Source: Aculops lycopersici (Eukaryota > Arthropoda > Arachnida > Trombidiformes > Eriophyidae). From it: a stretch of DNA of 64,000 bases. The position numbers and the translations under genes were made by a program. The notes under the pieces were generated by a model. It was not told the DNA's origin. It saw only the letters and a list, made by a program, of their open reading frames with translations, and made no database searches. Shown piece after piece: positions 50,104 to 62,062 of this stretch (position 1 is the stretch's first letter; each line of letters opens with the position of its first letter). The stretch is from contig WNKI01000002.1 in NCBI GenBank assembly GCA_015350385.1, positions 7,763,799 to 7,827,798 on the forward strand. The letters run 5' to 3'.

Positions 50104-53100
50104 TTATATTTTGATTGAGTGAGTGAGGGATAGTTGATAATAGAGATGAGCAAGTGACGTCCAGATGCAGGTGAAGATTATTGATTCTATTCCGAATCCG
50201 GCGTGAATGTATGAACTCGTCGCGCCACTTGTCGTTAGGACCACCTTGCAATTGGATCCCTTGTGAGCCAAAGGCATTTGCTGGAATGAGGGATCAAAAT
50301 GTTGCCTACCGACCAAATCGAAAGTGGACATCTCCAATTCAATGGGCACTATGCGACTAGTTGAATCATCGAACAGCAAATCTGATTCATTTTGATAGGG
50401 ACCGAAAAGTTGGAACATGTCACGGCTATCCACGCCGCTGGAGCCACCTGTGGCCATTAGTCCAGTATTGCCATTGATATTGGCGGCATTGTTGCCAAAC
50501 TTATCCACTAATCTTGTGAGCAACTGACGAGTGGTCAGTCGGTCCTCTTTGCTGGTGAACTTGGTTGAGACTAAAATTTTACCTGGTAATTTGGCCAAAT
50601 GGCAGCGCTCGTAGTCGCCAAGCATCATGTTGGGTCCACTGCGACAGATCAATCGGAAATTCCTCGAATCCAGCGCCAGGGGTACACTTCGCGCCCAACC
50701 CTCTTGGCTGCGTCCATCAACATTCGCTGCCAAGCTCGACAGACTAACAAAGGCAACCTCACCTGCGCCCTCGACCAAACAGCGCAGTGCGCCCGCTTGT
50801 CCAAAGTACCGCTCGGAAGTGGACCTTTCGCATTGATGCGAGCCATTCAATGGATCTCCTCGACACAAGCCACACAGGCGATCCGATCCGCTGCGATAGT
50901 AGTTGACGCGCAAATCCGCGGCCCCAGGCACGCAACTTCCGCCAAAGTAATCCGCAATTTGGTCTGCCTTGTTGCAACTCTGTCCATCTAAGAGTGAGCG
51001 TTCGGTCAGCACACTGATGGGCGCCAACCAGCTTGCGGTGTCTCCGAAAGAGGCGTGGCAGGAGCGCCGGCCGCCCAGTTGGTAGAGAAACTTGATGCCC
51101 GAATCGGCGCGAACCACGGCAACCGAATAGTCGGCGAAACCCTGCGCCACTCCAACGGGTTCCAATTGTTGGGTGATACTAGCAGGCGACTCGTACAAGT
51201 CGGCCAAGTCGACGGCAACCAGGTCAGCCTGACGCTTGGCCACCAGCTCGAGACAATCCTGTTTGCTAGCTCGCCGCTTGCAGTCGATTTCCGGTCTGAT
51301 TCGCTGGGAGAAGGCGGCCTTTTGCAAATCCAAACACTTGAGCTCCTCCGGGACACTGCTAGTGCAAAAGGAAACACTGTTTAACTCGCACAAAGGCAAT
51401 GGTTTCTCTATGCTCGATATATAGTTGCTCAAATACTTGTCCCATCGTTGAAGGTGAGCTGGAACAGCGAGCACCTGAGTTACCTGAGTTGAGTCACTAA
51501 ATAGGGATCGCATTTTCCACCAACTTGGCTTGAATGGCACAAAACGAAAGAAGAGCTGTTGCAAATAGTTTAGGTACCACTCCTTTTCGCGTTGTCTATC
51601 TGGTGCTGTTACAAAGACATTCGTTGGTTTATGTGCCCATTCACAGGGTTTACTATCTAGGGGAACTTTAGTACCATCTAAACATAAGTAAACGAAATTG
51701 TTCAACAGTCGGCGATCCAATCTATCGGAGGTGATAAATCGTTCAATTGTTCGCGAGGTGGTGAAGGCCACCTGACCATAGCCGGCAAACAAACACTTTA
51801 GTGCTCCCTCGTCGCCGGCAAACTCATCGTTGCTCGAGCAGAGAGTTGAATTTTGGCAAGCTTGACACAAATTGGGATGCAATTTCTTGAGCTCCGCATC
51901 TAAATAGCTGTCCGATGACCAGGGACCTAGATATTACATCCATTGTTTTTGGTTTTGTTTTGGATTCAAAATAGTGGAAATAATGAAAACGTCAGGTTAA
52001 TTTTTTTGGAACTCAATTCAAATTTGCAGCTTCAGCATTAACCACTTGCTTGCAGGGACCTTGAATTGCCGCCTGCTGGTTCGCCCTATGGCAACATCAG
52101 ACATTAGGAGATAGAAACACGAAAGAGAGAAAGCAAATAAACGGAACCCAAAGACGATCATCTACACGACTATGAGTGGCTTCCGTCATTTTTAAGTATT
52201 TAAAGTGAGCTCTGTTTATTTAGAATTCACAGGGAACGCGAGGTACCAATCCCTCGGACGAATGGGCGGACATACAGACTTTAGTATATTGATAAAATTA
52301 AAATTTAAGCGAGAGTTTAAACGAGAAGAAATGGCACTAAACTTGGATCTTAGTAAGCTGAAAAGCTCAGCCACCGAGCTAAGCTCTTGACTAATTGAAA
52401 TAAACTTCCCCTTCGTCGTCGACGTCGTCGCTAAGCTCACATTGTGTGATTGCGTGGCCTCCCTCCACTCTCTCCATCTTATTAGTGGCAGCGTAGAAAG
52501 GAAGGAGATTTAAATCAACAGCAGCAAAGTGGCAAAAAATTCCAAGTGGCTTGCGCTCTTTGCGGTGGTTAGTTTGGTGGTTAGTTAATATTAAAGCAAG
52601 TGCTTGATTGTCAAGAGCTGACTATTAACAGCAAGTGACAACTACAACCGAGCTAGGCCAACTAAGACCTAGACTCTGGCACGCAATTCAGTATTGCGGC
52701 TCGGGTATTTGAAATTTTTCCATCTACCTGAGATTTTATCGATCTCAACTTGGCCGAAAGTTACTAATTACAATATCACCTGTTTAATCTGTCGCCAGTT
52801 TATTGTGAGCTTAATCTTTTGAGCGTAGATCCTGTGAATGAGCATCAACGGTTACAATTTGTCGCTCGACACTAAAGAGAGATCAAATCGAAAATTTCAA
52901 GAGATTGAAGCTAAATAATTCCTGATATTTTGAGTCAATAAGGTTGCCGACAAGCGTCGCTGTCTGGCCACCGGCGATCCTTGCCTTACAGTCTAGAAAG
53001 TCCGCATTAAAAGAAAATTGTGGCCAGACACGCGGAAGCTGATAAACTGCCACTGCTCACGTGCCATCGGAACAAACGTTTAAGATAAAAAGCTTACTTG

Positions 53101-55603
53101 GGGGATTCTATTGAACAGGTAGCTGTTATTACTGACTGCTAACTCATGGGCTGCACAAAAAACGCCACGAGCATTTACAATAAAATCCCATAACCCGAAG
53201 GAAAAATCAAAACTAGTGTTCAGGTAAACACCATTGTTCTCGAGGCAGGTAAGTGCGCGCGTGTCCGTGTTTGCTCACTCACTCACTCACTCACTTTTAT
53301 GGCAACTTTTCGGGTAGCCACCTGTGTGTGCTGGCAGTCTTACCATTTTGTTTAGATACCCTTGAAGAAGTTTAGTCGAGTATCAAGCGTTTGATTCAGT
53401 AGATTCAACGAAATGAGGAGATTCGCGGGAGATTTTGGCGATGCTGGATTTAGTAGCACCAAAGAGAGAGAGAGGGGGGAAAGGGGAATGTAACTGGTGA
53501 TTGCAGCAGTTTAAAATTCGTCCCTTTTGTGCTTGAGTTCCAACCGGAAACTGCTGCACTCCTCTCGCTCTTTTTGGAACTTTTTCGCTTTTCTATGCTT
53601 CCCCTTCATTCAAATCTCTAACACTAACCATGAAAAATCTAACCTTAATGTTAGTGGCACCCAAGAGTCTCGCCAGAAAAAAAACTGATTCTTTTCTCTC
53701 TCAACACAAAAAGAACACTCAAAATGCTCACCTTTTTCTGTTATTCTCGCTCGCTCTCTTTCTTTCTCGTCGTCATGTTATTAGTCGGCGTGTAAGTTTG
53801 CGTGTTAAAGCGAGCAAATTGAACGAGCACGAATCTCTAGAATTTGTTTAGCGACCAACAGGTAAACCGCTGGCCAAGTCCAGGGTCCCAGGTGAGTGCG
53901 AGTGACAAAAGCCAAGCAACAGACATTTGCTGCTTTTGCTCACCGACTCTCGGCGTTTGTGTCGTTTGATTTTTTTACTTAACAAAATTTTAGACATAAG
54001 AAAACCAACTGAACTGAAGTGAGCAAATGAGCCAGCTGCTCGAGAGGCTAGTGGTATATGGGAACTCACTTCCCACTTGCATCGTTTTAAGAATCTCGAG
54101 ACAAAAAAGAATGAAAGCTAAGAATTCAACACCAAAAACCACGAGAGCAAACAAAACAACTCATTAGTTATTGTTATAGCTGTGGGTGTCATATGCTCAC
54201 AGCCAATAAAGAGCCAACTAAAAAACTTACCTGGCGCACAACTTGATTCAAAAAACTTGCTCACACTATAGAGCTCGCCTCGGCAATCTGGCGTCATGGT
54301 CATGGTGGCTAGCAGTAAGCCAATTGGAATGTCCCAGCCGTGAGTTGAGTTGTAGCTTCCATGACAACTCCTTTTCCCCTTGAGATCTGCAATAGAGTTT
54401 ATATTGGCCTTGTTGTTGATGATCACCACAGACTTGTAATGTTGGCTCTCTAAGTTTAGTGTGTTTTTTTCATTGGATTTGGTTCGGTTTTTGGAAAGTG
54501 GAGATAATAAAAGATTTTTTGTTCGCTTGTTAGTTACATTGTTACTTTCATGCTAGTTGGGAATGGAACATAGCAACAGGTGAGCAAAGTGGTGTCTCTC
54601 GTTTCGGTCATTTTAAACAAATTTATGGGGCTGTTTGAGTGATTTACCGACAGACAGACAGCCGATACTCGTCATTGTAGCTCATTTCTTTTCTCTATCT
54701 CCTATCTGAATTCATCATGTCTCTCGAGTAAGTTTTTTGACCAAATTTTCTTGCTTTGCTCATGTCGAACCAAGACAAATTTTCCGGAAGAAAAAACGTC
54801 GCGCTTTCGTGAGACAAACTTGGCAAAAATAGCACAAAAGAGCTGGAGATTTAGTAATAAGCTATAACTCATCGTCAAATCCGACTTTTTGCATATCACC
54901 TTACATATCCCAATTTGAACAGCAAGCTTTCATCTCGAACCTCCTAGTTTTTATTGTGCAAAATACTGAATTACAGGGAGAAATCATTAGACTAATGCGA
55001 TTAGTCCTTCGCCGGAAGTGATGCCACAAGTGGTTGCAGGCACACGCAACGAGCGACAAACAGGTTGTTTTAAGCGCGATCACTCCTCTACTCTCATTGC
55101 TAATAGCTTAGCTTAGCACCTCGATGGCTCATTGACTATTAACTGTGAAATATTCAAGGAGAGAAAGAGAGAGAGAAACGTTGCCAAAATTTGATTATGA
55201 TTCCATTTTTTCAAGCTAATAACTGGCAACGCCTTTCTAGCAAAATGGATGAGCGGCTCACGGTCACAAGATCGTGTTCCCATCTCCACACACACAAACT
55301 CTATGGCACCGCAACTATTAGTTAGTTATCAAAAAATAAATTGAAGGTCGAGTTTCATCAATTGAGTCTATTGAAATTGAAATTCATTAGAAGGGGAAAA
55401 ATAGTAATAATAACTCAACATCAAACAAAAAGCATCAGTATTGATTCACCACCACTACTACTACTAGTAATACTCACCTCCATTGTACTGCTCCATGGCA
55501 AATGGCTCAAGGTTGTACAGACGTCCGGCCAGGTAAAGCTCTTCATTGTTAAGGTTTACAACATCCGCTTTGTCGTCAATTATGTGCTTCATGCATTCGT
55601 ATC

Positions 55604-55636
<33 letters not shown>

Positions 55637-57232
55637 GGTCGTTGTCGTTGGATGATCCAGGTTGTTAGTTGGTTTTTATGGACTTTCAGTTAACTATCTA
55701 TCAATTGATCGTTCGGTTGGCCGGCCGGCCGGTCGGTCGTAATGGTGGTTGTGGCAAAAGTAGCGCGCGTGGTTCGTTTCAAGTTTATTGGTCGGGCGCG
55801 AATTTAATGGCTAAAAGAATGGTAGAAATGCAATGGAATGAGAGAAAGAAAGAGAGGGACAGCAGCAGGTAGGTTGCAGTTCAAATGTAGTCCCAGTGAC
55901 CAATCAGTTTCGGTCGATTGGTTTTGTTGCTGTCGCTGCTATTGCGTCACTGTGTCCATGTCTGCCGATCGTCTCGCTCGCTAGTCGGTAAAATACAACG
56001 TGCTGGTGAAAGCGGTAAAATAGTTGTTAAGTAATATGATTGTTAAAAAATCAAGTGTCAGCAAGACAATGGGAGCTCATCAATTTAACTCATCCACTGG
56101 AATTTCGGGGTGCAAGTTAATACGATTCGGGGTCAGTAAATCCATTGGATGAGTTGGGAAACAAAAATAAAATATATGGAAAGAAAATTGGCAACAACAA
56201 CAACAACAACTTGTTGTAGGAAAGAATCGATGCTACCATTGCATTGAATTAGTACGCAAACTAAGACCACGTGTTAGTTGCCTGGCTTCTTGTTTGGAGG
56301 CTTAATTCCTCTTAATCCTCCTGTTTCTTTTCATCTAACTAATTTCAAATGTAATTTGATAATCAATTCAATTAAATGTCGCTATAAGAATCCAATGAAG
56401 ATGATTGATTTATTTCCCCTCCAGTCTCTCAACTAGCCACTAATCCATTGATGCTTGCTGACCACAATGAACATCGAAAAGAAAGTGGGAGCTCAACGAT
56501 CTCGAGTCGCGTGATTGGGGAGTTGGATGTAGAGTCCTATCATTTTCTTCGACTCGAATGGCAGCAGTGAAGTAACAACCTTCTGCTGAACATTAACCTG
56601 GTTGACAAACATCAACAAGTTGTCCAAAACTCAGACGGAACACAAGCCAACAGTGTTAAGTAAGTTTGACTCTCACAATGACTCTTCTCTTGAAGAGAAA
56701 ATGCATTTAAAATTCGAGGGATCAAATTCGAGGGTTCAAAATGAAGGAGGGACCATATAAAGTTGGCTGACCATATAAAATTGTCCCCTCAGTTCAACAA
56801 CTCACCTGTCGCGCGCCTTGACGCAAGTTAGCGTCCCATTTGCTGCAATTGACATTTGCAAACAATCACTGTAGTCGCCGGTTGTCACGCAAAGACGAAT
56901 TCCCGTCGGTGGGCCTTCAAGTTTCAAATTAGATTATTGTTGTTTGGTCGTAGAGTTTAAGTTTTGTTGAGTTCACGGTAGAAGAGGAGAGGTTGTTAAC
57001 AAGTGGTTGTTTCGCTGGTGGTGTTTCTCGAATCTTATTTGTTGTTGCGTCGTACGTCCAACAAACTAAACTTACCTGCGGCCGCTTTGGCATTTTGGGC
57101 TAGTATCAAGCAGCTTGTTAGTAGAGTTATTAGTTGAATGGCAACGTGGATCTTGGGCACTGGAGTTGATTTCTGAATATGGAATCTTGAGGATTGTACA
57201 TTTTTACACAGTTTCATCTTTTTACATCTCAT
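50104..57232 (-). CDS. two-lobed transferrin (melanotransferrin-like), five exons
   Basis: Exons on the - strand: 57076..57232 (signal peptide region, VAIQLITLLTSCLILAQNAK), 56806..56914, 55478..55602, 54231..54449 and 50104..51926. All junctions have GT/AG ends and compatible phase (1, 2, 1, 1), giving about 810 residues. The first in-frame ATG is 57352; 57232 or 57217 place the signal peptide better. N-lobe: ADVVNLNNEELYLAG, LKGKRSCHGSYNSTHGW, FFESSCAPG and LCQACQN. C-lobe: ADLVAVDLADLY, RRSCHASFGDTASW and GALRCLVEGAGEVAF. A hydrophobic C-terminus (FGIESIIFTCIWTSLAHL) could signal a GPI anchor, as in melanotransferrin/Tsf2. Several iron and anion ligands look substituted, so iron transport is doubtful; Tsf2- versus Tsf3-type assignment needs a tree. 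Confidence 0.92.
51927..54230 (-). other. large transferrin intron 4
   Basis: 2.3 kb with acceptor AATATCTAG and donor GTAAGT, by far the largest intron I can place here. It contains a CTCA tetranucleotide run (53272..53296) and E-boxes at 53319 and 53889. No nested gene is supportable. Confidence 0.75.
53272..53296. repeat. CTCA/ACTC tetranucleotide microsatellite
   Basis: About six tandem copies of CTCA inside the large transferrin intron. Confidence 0.85.
55604..55636. repeat. GTT/AAC trinucleotide microsatellite at a splice acceptor
   Basis: About eleven GTT triplets on the + strand (AAC on the - strand) directly abut the acceptor CAG of transferrin exon 3, occupying the place of the polypyrimidine tract. 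Confidence 0.9.
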
Positions 57233-57352
57233 CTGATCATCGGATGATCCATTCTTCTTCTCTGAGCAAAACAAGTGGTCACCTGAGCGGCCAACTTGTA
57301 GTTCCAACCTTGCACCTTCGAATTTGGGCCACAAATTGAGTTGCATCATCAT

Positions 57353-60300
57353 TTGTGACTGGCAATTTCTCCTGGCCCTCTTTTCACTTCCTCTTCTTCG
57401 TTTCTTTGTCTCTGATGATTGCGTAAAGTTTAACGAGCATCAACAAACTTCCCCGCTTTGTTCTTGTCTTTTCCTATCTTGTAGCTTTTGTCGCAGTTTT
57501 AGTTATTGCAGTTGCAGTTCAAAAACCGAAGGTGTGTGACTTATGAGTATTGTGCGTCTCCCTACTACTACTACTACTACTCCCTTTGTTACTTTACACC
57601 TGTAAAAGTGAGCAATCAACTGTAATTTACCTGCAGAGATGATAGATTGCAACTTGTATTTGTTGATTTATGCTTGAATTATAATGACGATGATTCTGGT
57701 CGAACATCGACTTCCATGTCGTCGGTGCTTCTCCAGTCATTCAGTTAGCTAGTTGGTTAGTAGGCTGAAGTGTGTCTTGTTGTCGTTTCCAGCGCCACTT
57801 GTTGATTGTTCAACTCGGTGATGTACTCTTGCTCTTTCTCTCAGGTGTTTGCTAAGCGCTAATGAGTTGTCTCTCTCTCTCCTCTGTCTGCTTGCTGTCG
57901 TCGCTGTTGCCACCACAAGTGGTTTTGGATTTGATTTAGTCGCAACCACCTGAGGATCTCGTTAGCTTCCTTCCCGATGCTTGGTTCGAGAAATAACACT
58001 CGAATATTTTCCATTCGCTCAGGTAACATGGAGTCACTTAGACGGGTAGCTTAATTTGCTTAAGCTATTTTGCGGCTTCCAACTAAAGACTCTGTTAAAA
58101 CTGCAGCATTACAGCCACTGCCCATGTGCTCTTAGGGTTGAAAGAAAAAATCTAAAATTTCTCAGCTAAAGAATTCCTGTCTCATCACCAAAACTAAAGC
58201 TACAAGCTAAACTAACTTCTCGCCTTTATCGCCCTCTGCGCGCCCATTTAGTGGGTGGCGACTTACTTACTTATCCCCTGCCTTTAGACTCAACAACAAC
58301 TGAAGTGAGGGCAACTAAAACGGACTTCACCTGTAAAATTTGCGCGTCACCGTCGTCGTAATCCCTCTTGCCTGGGCGCGTGTTAGTTAAGGCAAAGCAA
58401 ATCCAAACTCTCGCTCACCTGTGCGTGCGGCGCCCTTCTTCAGCCTCTCTGTCCCTCGCTAGTGCGCGCTACGCGACGCGCTAGTTGTGCGTGCGAGGAT
58501 CGTGTTGCTCACCCACTTGTTGCCAACAGTGAACCACACTCACCCTACCTGTTGGCGCCACAGTCTTTCTCTCGTTAAACTCTCTCGCCTGGTTAGCAGT
58601 TTCTCTCGCCCGCCAACAACCTCAAGCCAAACGGACGCCGCAACAATCCACAATCACAAAATGCCCATTTTCCCCTCACAAGTCATCCACTTCAATGGCT
58701 AGCTTTTTATTTATCATCTTTTCCTCTGGCTCATTTACTCGATCCCATAATTCTGGAATCATTTCCCTCTCCTCTCTTCGAAAAATTGTAAATGAAAACT
58801 AACTGACCGACAACCCGAGGGATTGGCCAGCGCACGCACCTGTTGCCTGATAACTAAACCAACCTGGCCGTTGTTTGATCTAATTTCCTCCCCTCAAACT
58901 CTACCGGTTATTTCTAGCTACAGTGACATCTAATATCGTCGCTTTTGAGCTCAATGACATCAATTACCAACGGTGGTCGTTGTCTTTAGCTTCGATAAAC
59001 CGCAAAGTAAACCCTACATTTAGTTGGGCTGGCATAGGTCGCCGCAGAAGCGACGTCATTTAGCTTACTCTCACACACTGGAAAGAGTGATGGGACTACA
59101 ATGGACAGACTAGATTCCAGTTAGTCCTGTTGGTTGAGATAAGTTAGCTAACCAAACGACGACGCCAGCGACGCTAACCATGAGACAAACGACCGCTACT
59201 AGATTGGTGTTGGAGTCGACGAGCGACAGCAACAAGTGTCATCCAGCTGGCAGCTGTTAGCTATCTTACCTGGTTGCTTGGTTCGCGTTGTTAGCTTTCA
59301 ATTTTTGGCCACTTTAAAGGCGAATCTTGCACCAAAACTCTAGTCCATCGCTCGATCGTGAGATGGGAAGCTTTTTAAAGACAATCGACGGCTCTGAGCA
59401 GTAGAGTCCATTGCGGCGACAACAATTGTCCAGCTCCTCCTTGTGGTAACTCGGTGGTGCAAAAACAGTATTGCACACAGATCAAAGGCTGTCCTGTCTC
59501 GCTGCAACAGAAGCAGCAGCAGCAGCAACAACAGGAGACAGGTGAGCGGGTCGCCTGTCGATCGGCTAATTGAATTCTGTTCGCCCGTCAAGTGAGCAGT
59601 TTAAGTGAAAGCATTCAGGTGGCCATTGTCTGTGTTGTTTTGGTGGTGAGCTTCCAAGACTTGGAAACTTGGAGATCGGCTAGGAGAAGCTGAACTCAAT
59701 CTCAGGTACCTCCTGTAAGTGGAAAGACTTGGATCAATCATCTGTCCAATCAGTCGCTCACTTTAACGCTGACCATATCCGAACTCCTCGGGTGCGATCT
59801 TGAAATTTGCTTACCTAAATTGAGCTTGCTGCTTGGGGAAGATGAAATCTGTATGCAAGATTTCAACCCTTCTACTAAGAGTTGCTACGAACTAAAATTC
59901 AAATGGCTCGAGTTACATGCAATAAAGTCGACAAGAACTTTCATAAACTTGACTTCTTGTCACGAAGTGAGCGAGAGTAGCGCCACTTGGCGGCTAGTTT
60001 ATCAAATAGCTTGGGTCAGTTCATGAAACTCTCGGCATTTAATCGAGTGAACATTCAGATTGACGCCTATGCTGACATCTAGCGCCAAAAAGCTTGTTGC
60101 TCGCTCACTCTTTTCTCTTGAAAAATATTTTGGCAAGCTAGCTGCGCCAAGTTGATGAAAGTTGGTTGCACTTGAACTCGCTTGCTCGATGACGACAATG
60201 AAGGCATCACATTACTTAGTTGGCTGCTGCAGCTTAGGAGTTGCCTCTAACATTAAAGATTAAAGTATGTATTCTACAAAGCAAATAACGAGATAAAGGA

Positions 60301-60556
60301 TGCTCATAGGGGATGCGCTCGTTCAGGTTACATAACGAGCAAAAGAACAATGAACTCAGCTAGGCTCAGCTCATTTGCTTACTCGCCATGATTATTGCGG
60401 CTAAAGTTTTCTGACAAGCTTGAAGGTTATGAGTTTTGCACGGGGCGAGTTTTATCTTATTATATAACACTTGTCCAATACAATTAATCTTATTCTAGTC
60501 AATAATTTTTAAACAATTTTCAAGAGTCATCATTTCATAACTAAAGAGAACTCAAA
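57353..60556. other. 3.2-kb non-coding region upstream of transferrin
   Basis: No gene is supportable. It is notably rich in E-boxes: CAGGTG/CACCTG at 57597, 57843, 57947, 58328, 58416, 58837, 59539 and 59616, and CAAGTG/CACTTG at 57796, 57916, 58514 and 59233. CTA (57564..57582) and CAG/CAA (59511..59532) runs are present. Confidence 0.5.
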
Positions 60557-61123
60557 ATGGCAACTTCATTTCCACTGTCCGAAGCACCAAAGTTGGCGTC
60601 TTCATTGGCCAGCTCTAGCAGCAACTACAACAACCAAAACAACAACAACAACAAGCAATTGGACGACAAAACGGCTGGCAAGAAGAAAAAGAGCATCTCT
60701 TTTAACTTCAACCCCTCGATTGGCATGACAAGTGGCTACAACTTGACAACGGGCAATCAGAACAAGTACATTAATTTTAAAAGCATTGATCTCGAGGCCG
60801 AGGGTTCGGGTGGCGAGTCGTCGGAGTTGGATTTTACGGATGGCAACGAGAGAGGGAATCAAGATCAGGGTGTCCAAAAGCAACAAGCAACCAAGAGCAA
60901 GACTCACAACATTCAGTCCCGCGGACTTGAGCTTGATTATAAATCCTGGTTGCCGAGCATTTTATTTACCATATTGGCTCTGCTGCTAATTTTCATTTGC
61001 ACCTACCTGTTGTCGATCTGTTTACCTGAAGACTTCTTCTCCAATTTGCCGGCAGATGTCGACTCGGAGTTGCTAAACGAGGAGGAGGATTTAGGCGAAC
61101 CAATGGACTTGAATGAACGTTGA
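60557..61123 (+). CDS. unrecognised single-pass membrane protein
   Basis: 188 residues from ATG60557 (AAAATGG context). The N-terminal half is Ser/Asn-rich with an Asn run and a basic GKKKKS patch, followed by KSISFNFNPSIGMTSGYNL and an acidic stretch. One strong membrane helix lies at about 132-156 (WLPSILFTILALLLIFICTY), then an acidic C-terminal tail of about 32 residues. With no signal peptide, a cytosolic N-terminus with a single C-terminal anchor is likely. The stop TGA is followed by GGTAACAG, a weak donor, so a 3' exon cannot be excluded. I cannot assign a family; the composition shift and clear helix support a real protein. Confidence 0.6.
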   Translation: MATSFPLSEAPKLASSLASSSSNYNNQNNNNNKQLDDKTAGKKKKSISFNFNPSIGMTSGYNLTTGNQNKYINFKSIDLEAEGSGGESSELDFTDGNERGNQDQGVQKQQATKSKTHNIQSRGLELDYKSWLPSILFTILALLLIFICTYLLSICLPEDFFSNLPADVDSELLNEEEDLGEPMDLNER

Positions 61124-62036
61124 GGTAACAGAGTTTTGGCCATTAGTTCGTGTACAAATTTGAGAAGAAAAGAGAAACTTGCCGGATTATTTTACTATTG
61201 AAGACGCACTGTACAAGAGAAGAAGAAAAAGAAAGCGAGAAGATTAAAGTGCCAATCGCAGTCTTAAACTTTTGGTGCCGCCGTTTAATTTATGGCCTAC
61301 TTGTTGATTTCCTACTCTCTTTGTATCACCTACAAATTGCTCAACGACCACCACCATCGCCATCGCTAATGCAGTCAACTGAATCGTTTGACTCAACTAA
61401 ACTCAATTCCATTATATAACCAGAAACCGGTGAGCAGTGGGAAAAAGAGCAGCAGCCGCGACCGTTGATGTCTATTTCCGGCGCCGACTTTGCCGTATAG
61501 CGAGGCGCCGGTTGACAATTTTATCTCTTTTACGACCAATCAAAATGGCATTCATTTCCATAATATCGCGGCGCCAGTTCAATTGAAATGGATCTCCTCT
61601 GAAACGACCATGGACGAGCTTTCGGCTGGCTCAAGTCTTTCGAAGCATCCCGCTAGTGGACTTTAGTTGCCAGTAGAGTTGATTCTTGAACTTGATTTTA
61701 CAAATTGTCCATCCAAATTGAATGGTTATTGTCGCTCTAGTCGCTCGACGACATTAAGAACCAAACCAAACCAAGCAACCACTACCAGCTGGCTGCTCGT
61801 TCGTTGCTCATGAAATTACATAAGTCCGATACTAGCAGCCAGCACCAAAGAGTCCAACTTCTGGTGCCTCTATTATGGAGCACAAAACCAGTTAGTGTCG
61901 CGCAACTCGCAAGGACATTTCCTTGGCGATGGAGGCGCCTGGTGGCAAATTTAACGAAAAGAGGAGGAGAAGGCAAAATCGTGTTATTTATGGGATTTTG
62001 CCTGCGACTCTATGGTCTCGTATATCGTTTGGTTTA

Positions 62037-62062
62037 CCAACCAACCAACCAACCAACCAACC
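62037..62062. repeat. CCAA/AACC tetranucleotide microsatellite
   Basis: Six or more perfect copies of CCAA in tandem. Confidence 0.9.

Noticed and set aside
56757..56795. Two TATA-like ATATAAA elements with an initiator-like TCAGTT on the + strand
   Set aside because: They lie in a transferrin intron with no + strand gene ahead, and AT-rich matches of this kind are expected by chance.
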